DNA of 64,000 nucleotides, from NCBI GenBank assembly GCA_039190275.1, contig JBCCYF010000004.1:1-64000 (forward strand). The letters are read 5' to 3'. The DNA comes from Halovulum sp039190275 (GTDB lineage Bacteria > Pseudomonadota > Alphaproteobacteria > Rhodobacterales > Rhodobacteraceae). Made by a program: the position numbers and the translations under genes. Within the stretch, counting starts at the first letter, position 1; every line of letters starts with the position of its first letter. Positions 32,625-40,590 of the stretch are shown here, piece after piece. Below the pieces are notes generated by a model. The model saw only the letters and a list, made by a program, of their open reading frames with translations. It was not told where the DNA came from and ran no database searches.

Positions 32625-34343
32625 ATGCGGGCACATTTCTTTCATGGACTAAAGCTGGGTTTGATTGGTCTAACGCTGGGCCTGGCGGTACCGGCCGCGC
32701 AGGCGGACGGAATCGCAGGACCGTATCTTGCCGCCAGCCAGGCCGATATGCGCAACGACTACGCTGTATCTGCTGATTTCTATGATAAAGCGCTCGCGGT
32801 TCGGCCCGGAAATGTGGGCCTGCTCAACAATGCTGTCGTGGTCAATGTGATCGCCGGGCGCCAGGCACATGCCCAAATGCTGGCTGAACGGCTGAAAATG
32901 CTTCAGGGCAGCAATCAGATTATGGCGTTGACCCGATTGGCCGAAGCCCTGCGGGCCGAGGATTATGCGCTGGCCCTGACCTATGCCACAAACCCCGAGT
33001 ATCGGTTGAACCCGCTGATGTCGTCTTTGGTCCAGGGTTGGGCTCAGGTCGGTTTGGGAGAGTTTGCCGAAGCTGTGGAGCGGTTCGACAGCCTTGAGGG
33101 CAATGCGGCACTGCGCGCTTACGGTAAACTCCATCATGCCTTGGCGTTGGCACTTGCCGGTGATTTCGCCTCAGCCGCGCTGATATTGGACGGAGATGAT
33201 GACGGGCCGCTTCACCTGAACAGACTGGCAATGCTGACGCATATCGTCAGCCTGTCACAGGCCGAGCGGATGGATGAAGCCCTGGCGTTGGCAAATGATA
33301 TCCGGCAAGGCAGCCGGGCCGACCCCGAGATTGAGGCTATGGTGGCCAGCCTAGCGCAAGGAAAGCCGCTTGAATTCACCCAGATCACCACTGCGGCGCA
33401 GGGCGCAGCGTCGGTGTTCTCGATCCTGGCCAGCGCATTGACCCGCGAACAGGCCGAGCGCCTGGGTCTGGTCTATGCCCGCCTGGCCACGCACATCCGC
33501 CCCAGCTATGATGAGGTCACCACGCTGATCGGCGACGTGCTGACGGGTCAGGGTCAATATGAACTTGCTGCGGCCGCGTTTGAGGAAGTCGCGCCGACGT
33601 CCGCCTGGTACACCACTGCCGAGGTTGGGCGCGCCGAAGCGCTGACCGGCGCCGAGCGTGTAGACGAGGCCATTGAGGTCCTATCCTCCCTGGCGCGCGC
33701 ACGGCCGGGGAATATGTCGGTCATAACGGCGTTGGGCGATATCCTGCGGCGCGAAGATGATTTCAGCCGGGCCGCTGACGCTTATGACCAGGCGATTGAT
33801 TTGATAATCGACCCGACACCGGCGGATTGGCGTCTGTTCTATGTTCGCGGGATCGCGCATGAACGCACTGACCAGTGGCCCAAGGCGGAGGCGGATTTTC
33901 GCAAAGCACTAGAGCTTAATCCGGACCAACCGCATGTGCTGAACTATCTTGGATACTCAATGGTCGAGCTTCAGCAGAATCTGGATGAAGCCCTGGACAT
34001 GATTGAACGCGCGGTGTCGCAGCGCCCAGACGATGGGTATATTACCGACTCGCTGGGTTGGGTGCTTTACCGTCTCGGGCGCTACGAGGAGGCCGTAGCT
34101 CCTATGGAGCGTGCTGTTGAATTGCTTCCGGTTGATCCCATCCTGAACGATCACTTGGGCGATGTGTTGTGGAAAGTCGGGCGCCGCACCGAAGCCGTGT
34201 TCCAGTGGAAGCGCGCGCTTTCTTTCGACCCGCTTGAGAAGGACGCAGAGCGCATCCGCCGCAAGCTCGAAGTGGGCTTGGATGTTGTGCTGGCCGATGA
34301 GGAAGCGGCCGACCCGGTGGCCGAGACCGCTTTGGGTGACTGA
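32625..34343 (+). CDS. Exported tetratricopeptide-repeat protein
   Basis: This 572-aa protein has a signal peptide (hydrophobic stretch LKLGLIGLTLGLAVPAAQA, about 8-26). TPR-like helices fill the rest, clearest at the C-terminus: PKAEADFRKALELNPDQPHV, LDEALDMIERAVSQRPDDGY, EEAVAPMERAVELLPVDPIL and TEAVFQWKRALSFDP. TPR proteins are scaffolds, here in the periplasm or outer membrane. Start ATG 32625 follows AGAGG by 6 nt. It overlaps ispE by 8 nt, so the pair is probably co-expressed. Confidence 0.87.
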   Translation: MRAHFFHGLKLGLIGLTLGLAVPAAQADGIAGPYLAASQADMRNDYAVSADFYDKALAVRPGNVGLLNNAVVVNVIAGRQAHAQMLAERLKMLQGSNQIMALTRLAEALRAEDYALALTYATNPEYRLNPLMSSLVQGWAQVGLGEFAEAVERFDSLEGNAALRAYGKLHHALALALAGDFASAALILDGDDDGPLHLNRLAMLTHIVSLSQAERMDEALALANDIRQGSRADPEIEAMVASLAQGKPLEFTQITTAAQGAASVFSILASALTREQAERLGLVYARLATHIRPSYDEVTTLIGDVLTGQGQYELAAAAFEEVAPTSAWYTTAEVGRAEALTGAERVDEAIEVLSSLARARPGNMSVITALGDILRREDDFSRAADAYDQAIDLIIDPTPADWRLFYVRGIAHERTDQWPKAEADFRKALELNPDQPHVLNYLGYSMVELQQNLDEALDMIERAVSQRPDDGYITDSLGWVLYRLGRYEEAVAPMERAVELLPVDPILNDHLGDVLWKVGRRTEAVFQWKRALSFDPLEKDAERIRRKLEVGLDVVLADEEAADPVAETALGD

Positions 34344-35235
34344 ACCCGTCCGCGTGCTGGCGCGGGCCAAGGTCAACCTTTGCCTGCACGTCACTGGACG
34401 CCGCTCGGACGGATATCACCTGCTTGACAGCCTGGTCGTGTTCCCGCGCATGGGGGACGTGATAGAGGCGGAGGCGGCGTCACGGACCTCCCTGACCATC
34501 ACCGGTCCGTTTGGCATCGACCTCAGCGCCGGTGCGGATAACCTGGTGCTTCGGGGGGCTGCACTGATGCCCGGGAACGCGGCCCTGCGGCTGCACAAGA
34601 ACCTGCCCGCATCATCCGGGATCGGCGGTGGGTCCGCGGATGCCGCAGCGACGCTGAGGGCACTCTCCCAGCTTCATGGAAACGCTCTTCCGTCGGCGGA
34701 ACAACTGCTCGGCCTGGGCGCGGACGTCCCGGTTTGTCTGTCGCAAACAAGCATCCGCATGCGGGGCATCGGCGATGTTCTGGAACCGCTGCCGCCATTG
34801 CCTGAGTTTTGGTGCGTTTTGGTAAACCCCGGCAGTGCCTGTCCCACCCCGGATGTATTCGCCGCGCTTGAGCGGTTCGATCACACGCCGTTGCCCGCAG
34901 TTCCGGGTCGGTTCACGGCGGCGGAGGATCTGTTTACCTGGCTTCGATCCACCCGCAACGATCTGCAACTGCCCGCGACCCGGCTGTGCCCGCAGGTCGC
35001 GGTGGTTTCGGCGGCAATAGCGGAAACCGAGGGCTGTGCGCTGAACCGTATGTCCGGGTCTGGCGCAACTTGTTTTGGACTTTACGCGACCGGAGCGGCC
35101 GCCTTGAAGGCAGCCGATATGCTCAGGGCCTCGTATCCCGCATGGTGGATTGCTGCGGCCCCGGTGTCAGACGACCCGCGAGACAACGAAGTCCGCGAGG
35201 TCGATCAGGATGTCACGCACGTCCGAGGCGGGTAG
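34336..35235 (+). CDS. ispE: 4-(cytidine 5'-diphospho)-2-C-methyl-D-erythritol kinase
   Basis: IspE performs the ATP-dependent phosphorylation step of the MEP isoprenoid pathway. The GHMP-kinase motifs are clear: ARAKVNLCLHVTGRRSDGYH at the N-terminus, the ATP loop LPASSGIGGGSADAAATL (about 90-107) and MSGSGATCFGLYAT. GTG 34336 within the TPR stop region gives the correct N-terminus. The 299 residues exceed the usual 280 or so: about 20 extra C-terminal residues lie within the convergent prenyltransferase gene (69-nt overlap). Confidence 0.93.
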   Translation: MTEPVRVLARAKVNLCLHVTGRRSDGYHLLDSLVVFPRMGDVIEAEAASRTSLTITGPFGIDLSAGADNLVLRGAALMPGNAALRLHKNLPASSGIGGGSADAAATLRALSQLHGNALPSAEQLLGLGADVPVCLSQTSIRMRGIGDVLEPLPPLPEFWCVLVNPGSACPTPDVFAALERFDHTPLPAVPGRFTAAEDLFTWLRSTRNDLQLPATRLCPQVAVVSAAIAETEGCALNRMSGSGATCFGLYATGAAALKAADMLRASYPAWWIAAAPVSDDPRDNEVREVDQDVTHVRGG

Positions 35236-36180
35236 TATTGCCATCTGGGCCTTGGCAAGATCCGCCTGCACCAATGCACGATCCCGTGTCTGCGCCAGCG
35301 TGTCATGCCGATCCATCAGATCCAGCGCCTGCTCAAGATCACCGCTGCGCTGATCGCCCTTTTCTATGGTCCGGACCCAGAAGTCACGCTCCTTGGCGTC
35401 CGCCCGGTTCACTGCGAGGATAAGCGGGAGCGACATTTTTCGCTCGCGAAAGTCATCGCCGATGTTCTTGCCCAGGTTTTGCGACAGACCGCCATAGTCC
35501 AGCAGATCATCGACAATCTGGAACGCCATGCCCAATGCGTCGCCATATCGCTCCAGCGCGGTAACATGGGCCTGTGGTGCACCAGCAATCACACCACCTA
35601 CTTTGGTTGCCGCAGCAAAAAGCGCCGCGGTTTTACCGCGAATGACCGTTTCGTAGACCTGTTCTGTCGTATCGAGGTTTTGCGCCACGCTGAGTTGCAG
35701 CACTTCGCCTTCGGCAATCGTCGCAGCCGCATTCGACAGAATGTCCAGGACGTCAATGCTTCCGGTCTCGACCATCAACTGGAATGAACGCGCGAAAAGG
35801 TAATCGCCGACAAGGACTGAGGACTGGTTATCCCACAGCAGGTTGGCCGTCGGGCGCCCGCGGCGCTGGGTGCTTTCGTCCACCACATCATCGTGCAACA
35901 GCGTGGCCGTGTGGATAAACTCGACCGTCGCGGCCAGCCGGATGTGATGGTCGCCGTCAAAGCCGCACATCCGGGCTGTGGCAAGCGTGAGCAAGGGGCG
36001 CAGGCGTTTGCCGCCCGCCCCGACAAGATGTGCGGTAACCTGGGGGATCCTTGGGGCATGCTCGGATGCCATCCGTGCGGCGATCAGCGTATTGACCGCC
36101 TCCATATCCGCGCCCAGATGCGCCTGAAGCTGTTCAACCGGCCCTTGTGGTATACTCTCTGCCTCGGCTGTACTGGCCAC
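35167..36180 (-). CDS. Polyprenyl (octa/decaprenyl) diphosphate synthase
   Basis: This 337-aa trans-prenyltransferase makes the long side chain of ubiquinone. The first Asp-rich motif is LLHDDVVDESTQRRGRPTAN (DDxxD near residue 94) and the second FQIVDDLLDYGG (near 220). KRLRPLLTLATA carries the IPP-binding Lys/Arg. GTG 36180 follows AGGAG. It is convergent with ispE, another isoprenoid gene, with overlapping 3' ends. Chain length cannot be read; alphaproteobacteria usually make C50. Confidence 0.92.
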   Translation of the reverse strand: MASTAEAESIPQGPVEQLQAHLGADMEAVNTLIAARMASEHAPRIPQVTAHLVGAGGKRLRPLLTLATARMCGFDGDHHIRLAATVEFIHTATLLHDDVVDESTQRRGRPTANLLWDNQSSVLVGDYLFARSFQLMVETGSIDVLDILSNAAATIAEGEVLQLSVAQNLDTTEQVYETVIRGKTAALFAAATKVGGVIAGAPQAHVTALERYGDALGMAFQIVDDLLDYGGLSQNLGKNIGDDFRERKMSLPLILAVNRADAKERDFWVRTIEKGDQRSGDLEQALDLMDRHDTLAQTRDRALVQADLAKAQMAILPASDVRDILIDLADFVVSRVV

Positions 36181-36217
36181 TCTCGACGCTCCTGTAACCG
36201 GCGGCTAGAGTGCTGCC

Positions 36218-36439
36218 ATGGAAGAGATACTCCGCACCACCGACCCGACCGAGATAGCCTTCGCTCAGGCGTTACTGCGCGGCGAAGATATAGAGTGCTT
36301 CGTTATGGACGTCCATATGAGCGTCATGGAAGGCAGCATTGGAATATTTCCACGTCGGTTGATGGTTCATCGCTCGGATGCATTCATGGGTCGGGCGATA
36401 CTGCGGGACAATGCCCTGGATGTTACGGTTCCACGGTGA
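36218..36439 (+). CDS. DUF2007 domain protein
   Basis: This 73-aa protein matches the DUF2007 'putative signal transducing protein' family: EILRTTDPTEIAFAQALLRG followed by EDIECFVMDVHMSVMEGS and a C-terminal VHRSDAFMGRAILRD. It is divergent from the prenyl synthase and overlaps the methyltransferase by 4 nt (GTGA), a pairing frequent in alphaproteobacteria. Function unknown. Confidence 0.82.
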   Translation: MEEILRTTDPTEIAFAQALLRGEDIECFVMDVHMSVMEGSIGIFPRRLMVHRSDAFMGRAILRDNALDVTVPR

Positions 36440-37206
36440 GCCTGGGGACGCTTTCAGAAGACGGGTTTCTTGGTGGAAAACTGCGGCTCAGGCAGCCTAG
36501 TACTGGCTTTCGTGCAGGGACGGACGCGGTTTTTCTGGCCGCGGCGGTTCCAGCCCGTGCCGGGGAACATGTGCTGGACCTGGGCTGCGGTGCCGGTGCC
36601 GCGCTGCTGTGTTTGGCGGCACGTGTGCCGGATCTGGACTTGACAGGCATCGAGATCCAACCCGCCTATGCGGCCTTGGCGCGCGAAAATGCCGCACTTA
36701 ACGCCTTCAAGGCAGAGGTGCTTGATGGTGACCTAAACGCACCACCACCCGCATTGCGCCGTTTGCGTGTTGATCATGTACTGACCAATCCGCCGTTCTT
36801 TGAGCGGGGTCAGTCCGTGGCCCTTAAGGACGGAGGGCGCGACAAGGCGCACCGGTCCGCGCCCTCCACGCTTGAAACGTTCATCGATCAGGGCCTCAGG
36901 CGCCTCAGGCCAGGCGGCACCCTGACCATAATACACCGGACCGAATGCCTGGCCGGGATCCTGACCGCATTGGCGCCGCGCGCTGGAGGGGTGCGTATCC
37001 TACCGCTGGTGGCGCGGTCAGGTCGGAGTGCCAAACGCCTTATTGTACAGGCGCGCATGGGCGCCCGGGCGCCGCTGGAGCTTCTCTCACCGCTGGTCGT
37101 CCATAGCGACAAAGCGCATCAGGCCGATGCTGCGGATTACTCCGCCATGGCGCGCGCCGTGTTGCAGGACGGCGCCGGTCTCGCGCCGCTCGCCGCGCCG
37201 CGTTAA
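36436..37206 (+). CDS. TrmN6-like SAM-dependent methyltransferase
   Basis: This 256-aa protein resembles tRNA1(Val) (adenine-37-N6)-methyltransferase (YfiC/TrmN6). The SAM-binding motif is VLDLGCGAGAALLCLAARVP followed by LTGIEIQPAYAALA, and the N6-adenine catalytic motif is LTNPPFFERG. GTG 36436 was chosen because it overlaps the DUF2007 stop and gives the family N-terminus (LSEDGFLGGKLRLRQP). The exact tRNA substrate is not proven. Confidence 0.88.
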   Translation: MSLGTLSEDGFLGGKLRLRQPSTGFRAGTDAVFLAAAVPARAGEHVLDLGCGAGAALLCLAARVPDLDLTGIEIQPAYAALARENAALNAFKAEVLDGDLNAPPPALRRLRVDHVLTNPPFFERGQSVALKDGGRDKAHRSAPSTLETFIDQGLRRLRPGGTLTIIHRTECLAGILTALAPRAGGVRILPLVARSGRSAKRLIVQARMGARAPLELLSPLVVHSDKAHQADAADYSAMARAVLQDGAGLAPLAAPR

Positions 37207-37289
37207 CCCATTATCACGTGACAGGTCGCCCTGATTCGTGCTGCACTGTAGCTATTCAGAGAGAAGCATACCAACGAAGGAGACGCTGA

Positions 37290-37460
37290 ATGAGCCTGGC
37301 TTCACATTTGTCCGAATTGCGTAAAAAGCATGAAGTGCTGTCCGATAAGATCGAGTCCGAGCAGCGCGCCCCCGGCACAGATGGGCTTCAACTCACCGAA
37401 CTGAAACGGCAAAAGCTCCACCTCAAGGATGAAATAGAGCGGATTTCCCAGGAAGTCTGA
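37290..37460 (+). CDS. DUF465 (YdcH-like) small protein
   Basis: This 56-aa, highly charged helical protein reads SLASHLSELRKKHEVLSDKI near its start and LTELKRQKLHLKDEIERI at its end. This is the typical DUF465 pattern of a short antiparallel helical hairpin with an LKxxKLxLKDEI motif. The ATG follows AAGGAG by about 8 nt and a terminator follows downstream. Function unknown; such proteins are abundant in alphaproteobacteria. Confidence 0.87.
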   Translation: MSLASHLSELRKKHEVLSDKIESEQRAPGTDGLQLTELKRQKLHLKDEIERISQEV

Positions 37461-37511
37461 TCCAACTTTCGCGATCGGGCCGGTCCCCATGCGGGATCAG
37501 CCCGGCAAATC

Positions 37512-37556
37512 CCGGCCGTCCGCTGATAGAGGACATCGGTATCGGCTGGTTTTTTT
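37512..37556 (+). terminator. Intrinsic terminator after the DUF465 gene
   Basis: CCGGCCG pairs with CGGCTGG (one G-U) and encloses an inner GTCC/GGAC pair. Seven T follow directly (37550-37556). It lies 50 nt after the stop. Confidence 0.65.
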
Positions 37557-37641
37557 GGGTTTTGACACGATAATGTCTACGCGCTTTGAGTGCGTCGGTA
37601 TCCAGACATCGATCCCGGGCGTGCCGCTAGGGCAAAGCGGG

Positions 37642-38382
37642 TCAGGCCGCGTGTTCACGGGCCGCGGCCAGCCTGAAAAAGTCCATTATGGTAAGCGCCC
37701 AGGGTGTCGGGTCCACGTCTTGGACAAGGCTTTCCACACCCTGCTGTAGCCGATCTTGCGGAACAACCAGCTTCAGTCTGTCGGCCGCAAGCGCGCGGAG
37801 CAGTTCGGGCTCATATTCGGGATGCGGTTGGACGCTCAGCGCAACAGGCGCATCAGGGGGCCCATAGGCTAATGCGGCGTAGGGGCAAAACTCCGAACGC
37901 ATCAGTACGCGGGCACCGCTGGGCGGGACAACCACTTGATCCTGATGGATGGCTATGCCGGACCAAGGTGCGGCCAGTCGCGCGGCCCAGTCCGGCACGT
38001 CCTGCGGCTCGTACTGATGGACGCCGATCCCCCATCCACGGTCTGATTTCACAGCACGCCCGCCAAGTGCTTCGGCCAAAATCTGATGCCCGAAACACAC
38101 GCCGACGACAGGGACACCGGCGGCAACGGCATGACGCAGGAACGTCTTTAGCGGTTCGATCCAAGGCAAGTCGTCATAGACCCCGTGACGCGAGCCGGAA
38201 ATGAGCCAGCCATCCGCGCTTTCCGGTGCCGCCAGCGGCGCGCCACCGTCAACGTCCAACCCAAATGTGGTGATGCCAGGGTCTGCCTGTTCCAGGAAGC
38301 GCGAGAATATCTGCGGATACTCACCCCAACGCGCCGCGATGGCTGGCGGCAGGCTGCCTGTCTTGAGGATCCCTATGCGCAT
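37642..38382 (-). CDS. Class I glutamine amidotransferase-like protein
   Basis: This 246-aa type 1 GATase-domain protein has the nucleophile Cys in GVPVVGVCFGHQILAEALGG and the His/Glu pair in SVQPHPEYE. It resembles stand-alone GATase proteins related to the GMP-synthase amidotransferase domain or to gamma-glutamyl-polyamine hydrolases. Substrate unknown. An ATG at 38394 lies only 1 nt after GGAGG, so the ATG at 38382, giving MRIGILKTG, is preferred although its spacing is long. Convergent with the DUF465 gene. Confidence 0.83.
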   Translation of the reverse strand: MRIGILKTGSLPPAIAARWGEYPQIFSRFLEQADPGITTFGLDVDGGAPLAAPESADGWLISGSRHGVYDDLPWIEPLKTFLRHAVAAGVPVVGVCFGHQILAEALGGRAVKSDRGWGIGVHQYEPQDVPDWAARLAAPWSGIAIHQDQVVVPPSGARVLMRSEFCPYAALAYGPPDAPVALSVQPHPEYEPELLRALAADRLKLVVPQDRLQQGVESLVQDVDPTPWALTIMDFFRLAAAREHAA

Positions 38383-38461
38383 ATCGGTTTCCATACCTCC
38401 GGGCGGGCTGTCACATCTTTAGTCCCTGGATCGTATGTCAGCCCAGAGGACCGCTTTCGCC

Positions 38462-39394
38462 CTAGTCGATATGGATCAGTTCATGGTTCTGCGCAAGGGC
38501 GCGATAGGGATCGATCTCGGCCAGGATCCAGTCCCGAAAGCGTGCGACATGCGGGCGGTCCAGACCTCCGGGGGCACAAATCAACCGGTAGTGCGCGCCG
38601 ACGGTCAGTGCCAGCCGGAACGGGGCGACCAAAGCACCCGAATGCAGGGCAGTCATGGTGACGGAACTGCGGCCCATCACCACGCCGCCGCCCTCCAGCG
38701 CCATATCAACCCCGTGATCCGCCTGAGTAAAATGCGGTCCCTTAAGCGGTGGGTGGGTGACACCATTGGCGCGAAACCAGGCCGTCCAATCCGGCGGGCT
38801 TTGTAAAAAGTCCAGGCTTTCATCGTGGATGAGGGTTTCGTTCAGCAAATCGGCAGGGGTGTTTAGGCGCGCGGCGATCTCGGGACGCATCATCGGCGTG
38901 ATAAAGCCGCGGTACAGCGGCTCAGACTGTAACCCTGGGTCGGGCCCTGTGCCGAAACGTATGGCCAAATCCACGCCATCCCGATCAAAGTCCAACAACC
39001 GCAGGGTTGCGGTAAAACGCAGATCGATGTCTGGGTGTTTCTGCGCGAAGTCGAACAGTTTGGGGGCCAGCCATTTCGCCGTAAAGGCGGGGCCAGCGGT
39101 TATGTTGAGTGTTGTTGCGTCCTGTATTCGCTGTGTCGCGCGCCATCCGCGCCGTAGCGCCTCAAATCCCTCGCTGGCATGCGGCAGCAGCGTTACCCCA
39201 GCCTCGGTCAGTTCCACAGCGCGGTTCAGACGACGAAACAGCGGCGCCCCAAGATGTTCTTCAAGGTTTTTGATCTGAAAGCTCAGTGCAGCGGGCGTCA
39301 CCGCAAGCTCCTCTGCGGCCTGAGCAAAACTCAGGTGGCGTGCGGCGGCTTCAAAGGCGCGCAAGGCGGTAAGCGGCGGCAGGCGATCTGACAT
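38462..39394 (-). CDS. LysR family transcriptional regulator, GcvA/VtlR-like
   Basis: This 310-aa LysR regulator has the N-terminal HTH LTALRAFEAAARHLSFAQAA, then EELAVTPAALSFQIKNLEEH. The effector-binding domain follows (DIDLRFTATLRLLDFDRDGVD). The N-terminus is the type shared by GcvA and by VtlR/LsrB of other alphaproteobacteria. The start at 39394 gives the conserved SDRLPPL beginning. It is divergent from a small basic protein gene across 123 nt, the arrangement expected for a LysR regulator and its target. Confidence 0.88.
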   Translation of the reverse strand: MSDRLPPLTALRAFEAAARHLSFAQAAEELAVTPAALSFQIKNLEEHLGAPLFRRLNRAVELTEAGVTLLPHASEGFEALRRGWRATQRIQDATTLNITAGPAFTAKWLAPKLFDFAQKHPDIDLRFTATLRLLDFDRDGVDLAIRFGTGPDPGLQSEPLYRGFITPMMRPEIAARLNTPADLLNETLIHDESLDFLQSPPDWTAWFRANGVTHPPLKGPHFTQADHGVDMALEGGGVVMGRSSVTMTALHSGALVAPFRLALTVGAHYRLICAPGGLDRPHVARFRDWILAEIDPYRALAQNHELIHID

Positions 39395-39517
39395 CTTCGC
39401 ATAAGTAAAACTAAACTGACCTGAAAGAAAGTCTCGTTTGCTATCACTTGCGAAAATGGACACATTCAGGGGCAGAAAGCGAGCATCGCGCCGCAGAACA
39501 TTAAGAGGAATTGAACC

Positions 39518-39703
39518 ATGAACTCGAATTCGAACCAGTTTCCCACGGCGATAGATCTTGCCGAAGCGCAGGCCCGCGGACGGCGGGAACGGTCACGCGC
39601 GTTCTACGTTGCCCTGAAGTCTATGGGTGGGTGGATTTCCGGAGGCAGACCGCAGGTGCGCTATCACGCTCCCGCCGGTTCAATGATCGCCCCACGGAAC
39701 TGA
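39518..39703 (+). CDS. Small basic protein divergent from LysR
   Basis: I do not recognise this 61-aa protein by family. It is rich in Arg, Ser and Ala, with a central ARGRRERSRAFYVALKSMGG helix-like stretch and no membrane span. The ATG is preceded by AAGAGGAA at good spacing and the gene ends at a strong intrinsic terminator, which makes it a credible single-gene unit. VtlR-type LysR proteins in Brucella and Agrobacterium control small Arg-rich (DUF1127) genes; this protein is not a clear DUF1127 member. Confidence 0.65.
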   Translation: MNSNSNQFPTAIDLAEAQARGRRERSRAFYVALKSMGGWISGGRPQVRYHAPAGSMIAPRN

Positions 39704-39704
39704 G

Positions 39705-39732
39705 TGGGCCGGCGCATCCGCCGGCCCATTTT
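39705..39732. terminator. Strong (bidirectional) terminator
   Basis: GGGCCGGCG/CGCCGGCCC (9 bp, extended by T-A, CATC loop) is followed by TTTT on the plus strand, immediately after the small basic protein's stop. On the other strand it lies just downstream of phaB and could end that transcript too, though without a T run. Confidence 0.85.
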
Positions 39733-39751
39733 AGATAGCCGGTCGATGTTG

Positions 39752-40477
39752 TCAGGCCAGATATTGGCCGCCATTGGCGGAGATCGTTGAACCCGTGATG
39801 AATGCGGCGTCGTCAGACACCAGAAAGGCGACACAGCGCGAGATTTCGGACGGGTTGCCCAGACGGCCCACCGGAATCTGTGGCAAAATAACTTCGTTCA
39901 TGACCTTTTCGGGGATGGTGCTCATCATTTCGGTGTTGATGTAGCCCGGTGCGACCACGTTGACTGTGATGCCGGCACGCGCACCTTCCTGGGCAAGGGC
40001 CTTTGTAAAGCCGATGTCCCCGGCCTTTGACGCAGCATAGTTGACCTGTGCAAACTGACCTTTTTGTCCGTTGACCGAACTGATCGTGACAATCCGTCCG
40101 AATTTTGCCGCCCGCATCCCGGGCCAGACGCAGTGGGTCATATTGAAAACGCCGGTCAGGTTCGTGTCGATCACCTGATGCCATTGCTCGGGCGTCATCT
40201 TGTGGAAGGGCGCGTCCCGGGTGATACCGGCATTGTTGATTAGAATTTCCACAGCGCCCATGTCACTCTCGACCTGAGCGATGCCGGCCTTGCAGGCATC
40301 GTAATCGCCAACCGACCATTTATAGGTTTTGATCCCGGTTTCGTCGGTGAATTTTGCGGCGGCTTCGTCATTTCCGCCGTAAGTCGCGGCAACTGAACAG
40401 CCGCTTTCTTTCAATGCGATCGCAATCGCGGCACCGATCCCGCGCGATCCGCCGGTCACAACAGCTACACGTCCCAT
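39752..40477 (-). CDS. phaB: Acetoacetyl-CoA reductase PhaB
   Basis: PhaB reduces acetoacetyl-CoA to (R)-3-hydroxybutyryl-CoA for polyhydroxybutyrate synthesis. The 241-aa short-chain dehydrogenase has the NADPH motif VVTGGSRGIG, NNAGITRDAPFHKM, the catalytic SSVNGQKGQFAQVNYAASKA (Ser, Tyr, Lys) and the PhaB-typical VAPGYINTEM. AGGAGG precedes the ATG. It follows phaA by 113 nt on the same strand. Confidence 0.96.
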   Translation of the reverse strand: MGRVAVVTGGSRGIGAAIAIALKESGCSVAATYGGNDEAAAKFTDETGIKTYKWSVGDYDACKAGIAQVESDMGAVEILINNAGITRDAPFHKMTPEQWHQVIDTNLTGVFNMTHCVWPGMRAAKFGRIVTISSVNGQKGQFAQVNYAASKAGDIGFTKALAQEGARAGITVNVVAPGYINTEMMSTIPEKVMNEVILPQIPVGRLGNPSEISRCVAFLVSDDAAFITGSTISANGGQYLA

Positions 40478-40590
40478 GGTATTCCTCCTGAAGTCTTATA
40501 GATCTGATTTGGTATCCGGCGCGCCGATAACGCACCGTTCCCGGGTAAAACCTTACTATGCAATTCCGGCCCTGCCGCCCGGGTGCCGGA

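Noticed and set aside
35893..36435. Long upstream extension of the TrmN6-like frame
   Set aside because: It runs antisense through the prenyl synthase gene and through DUF2007 in another frame. The GTG overlapping the DUF2007 stop gives a normal N-terminus.
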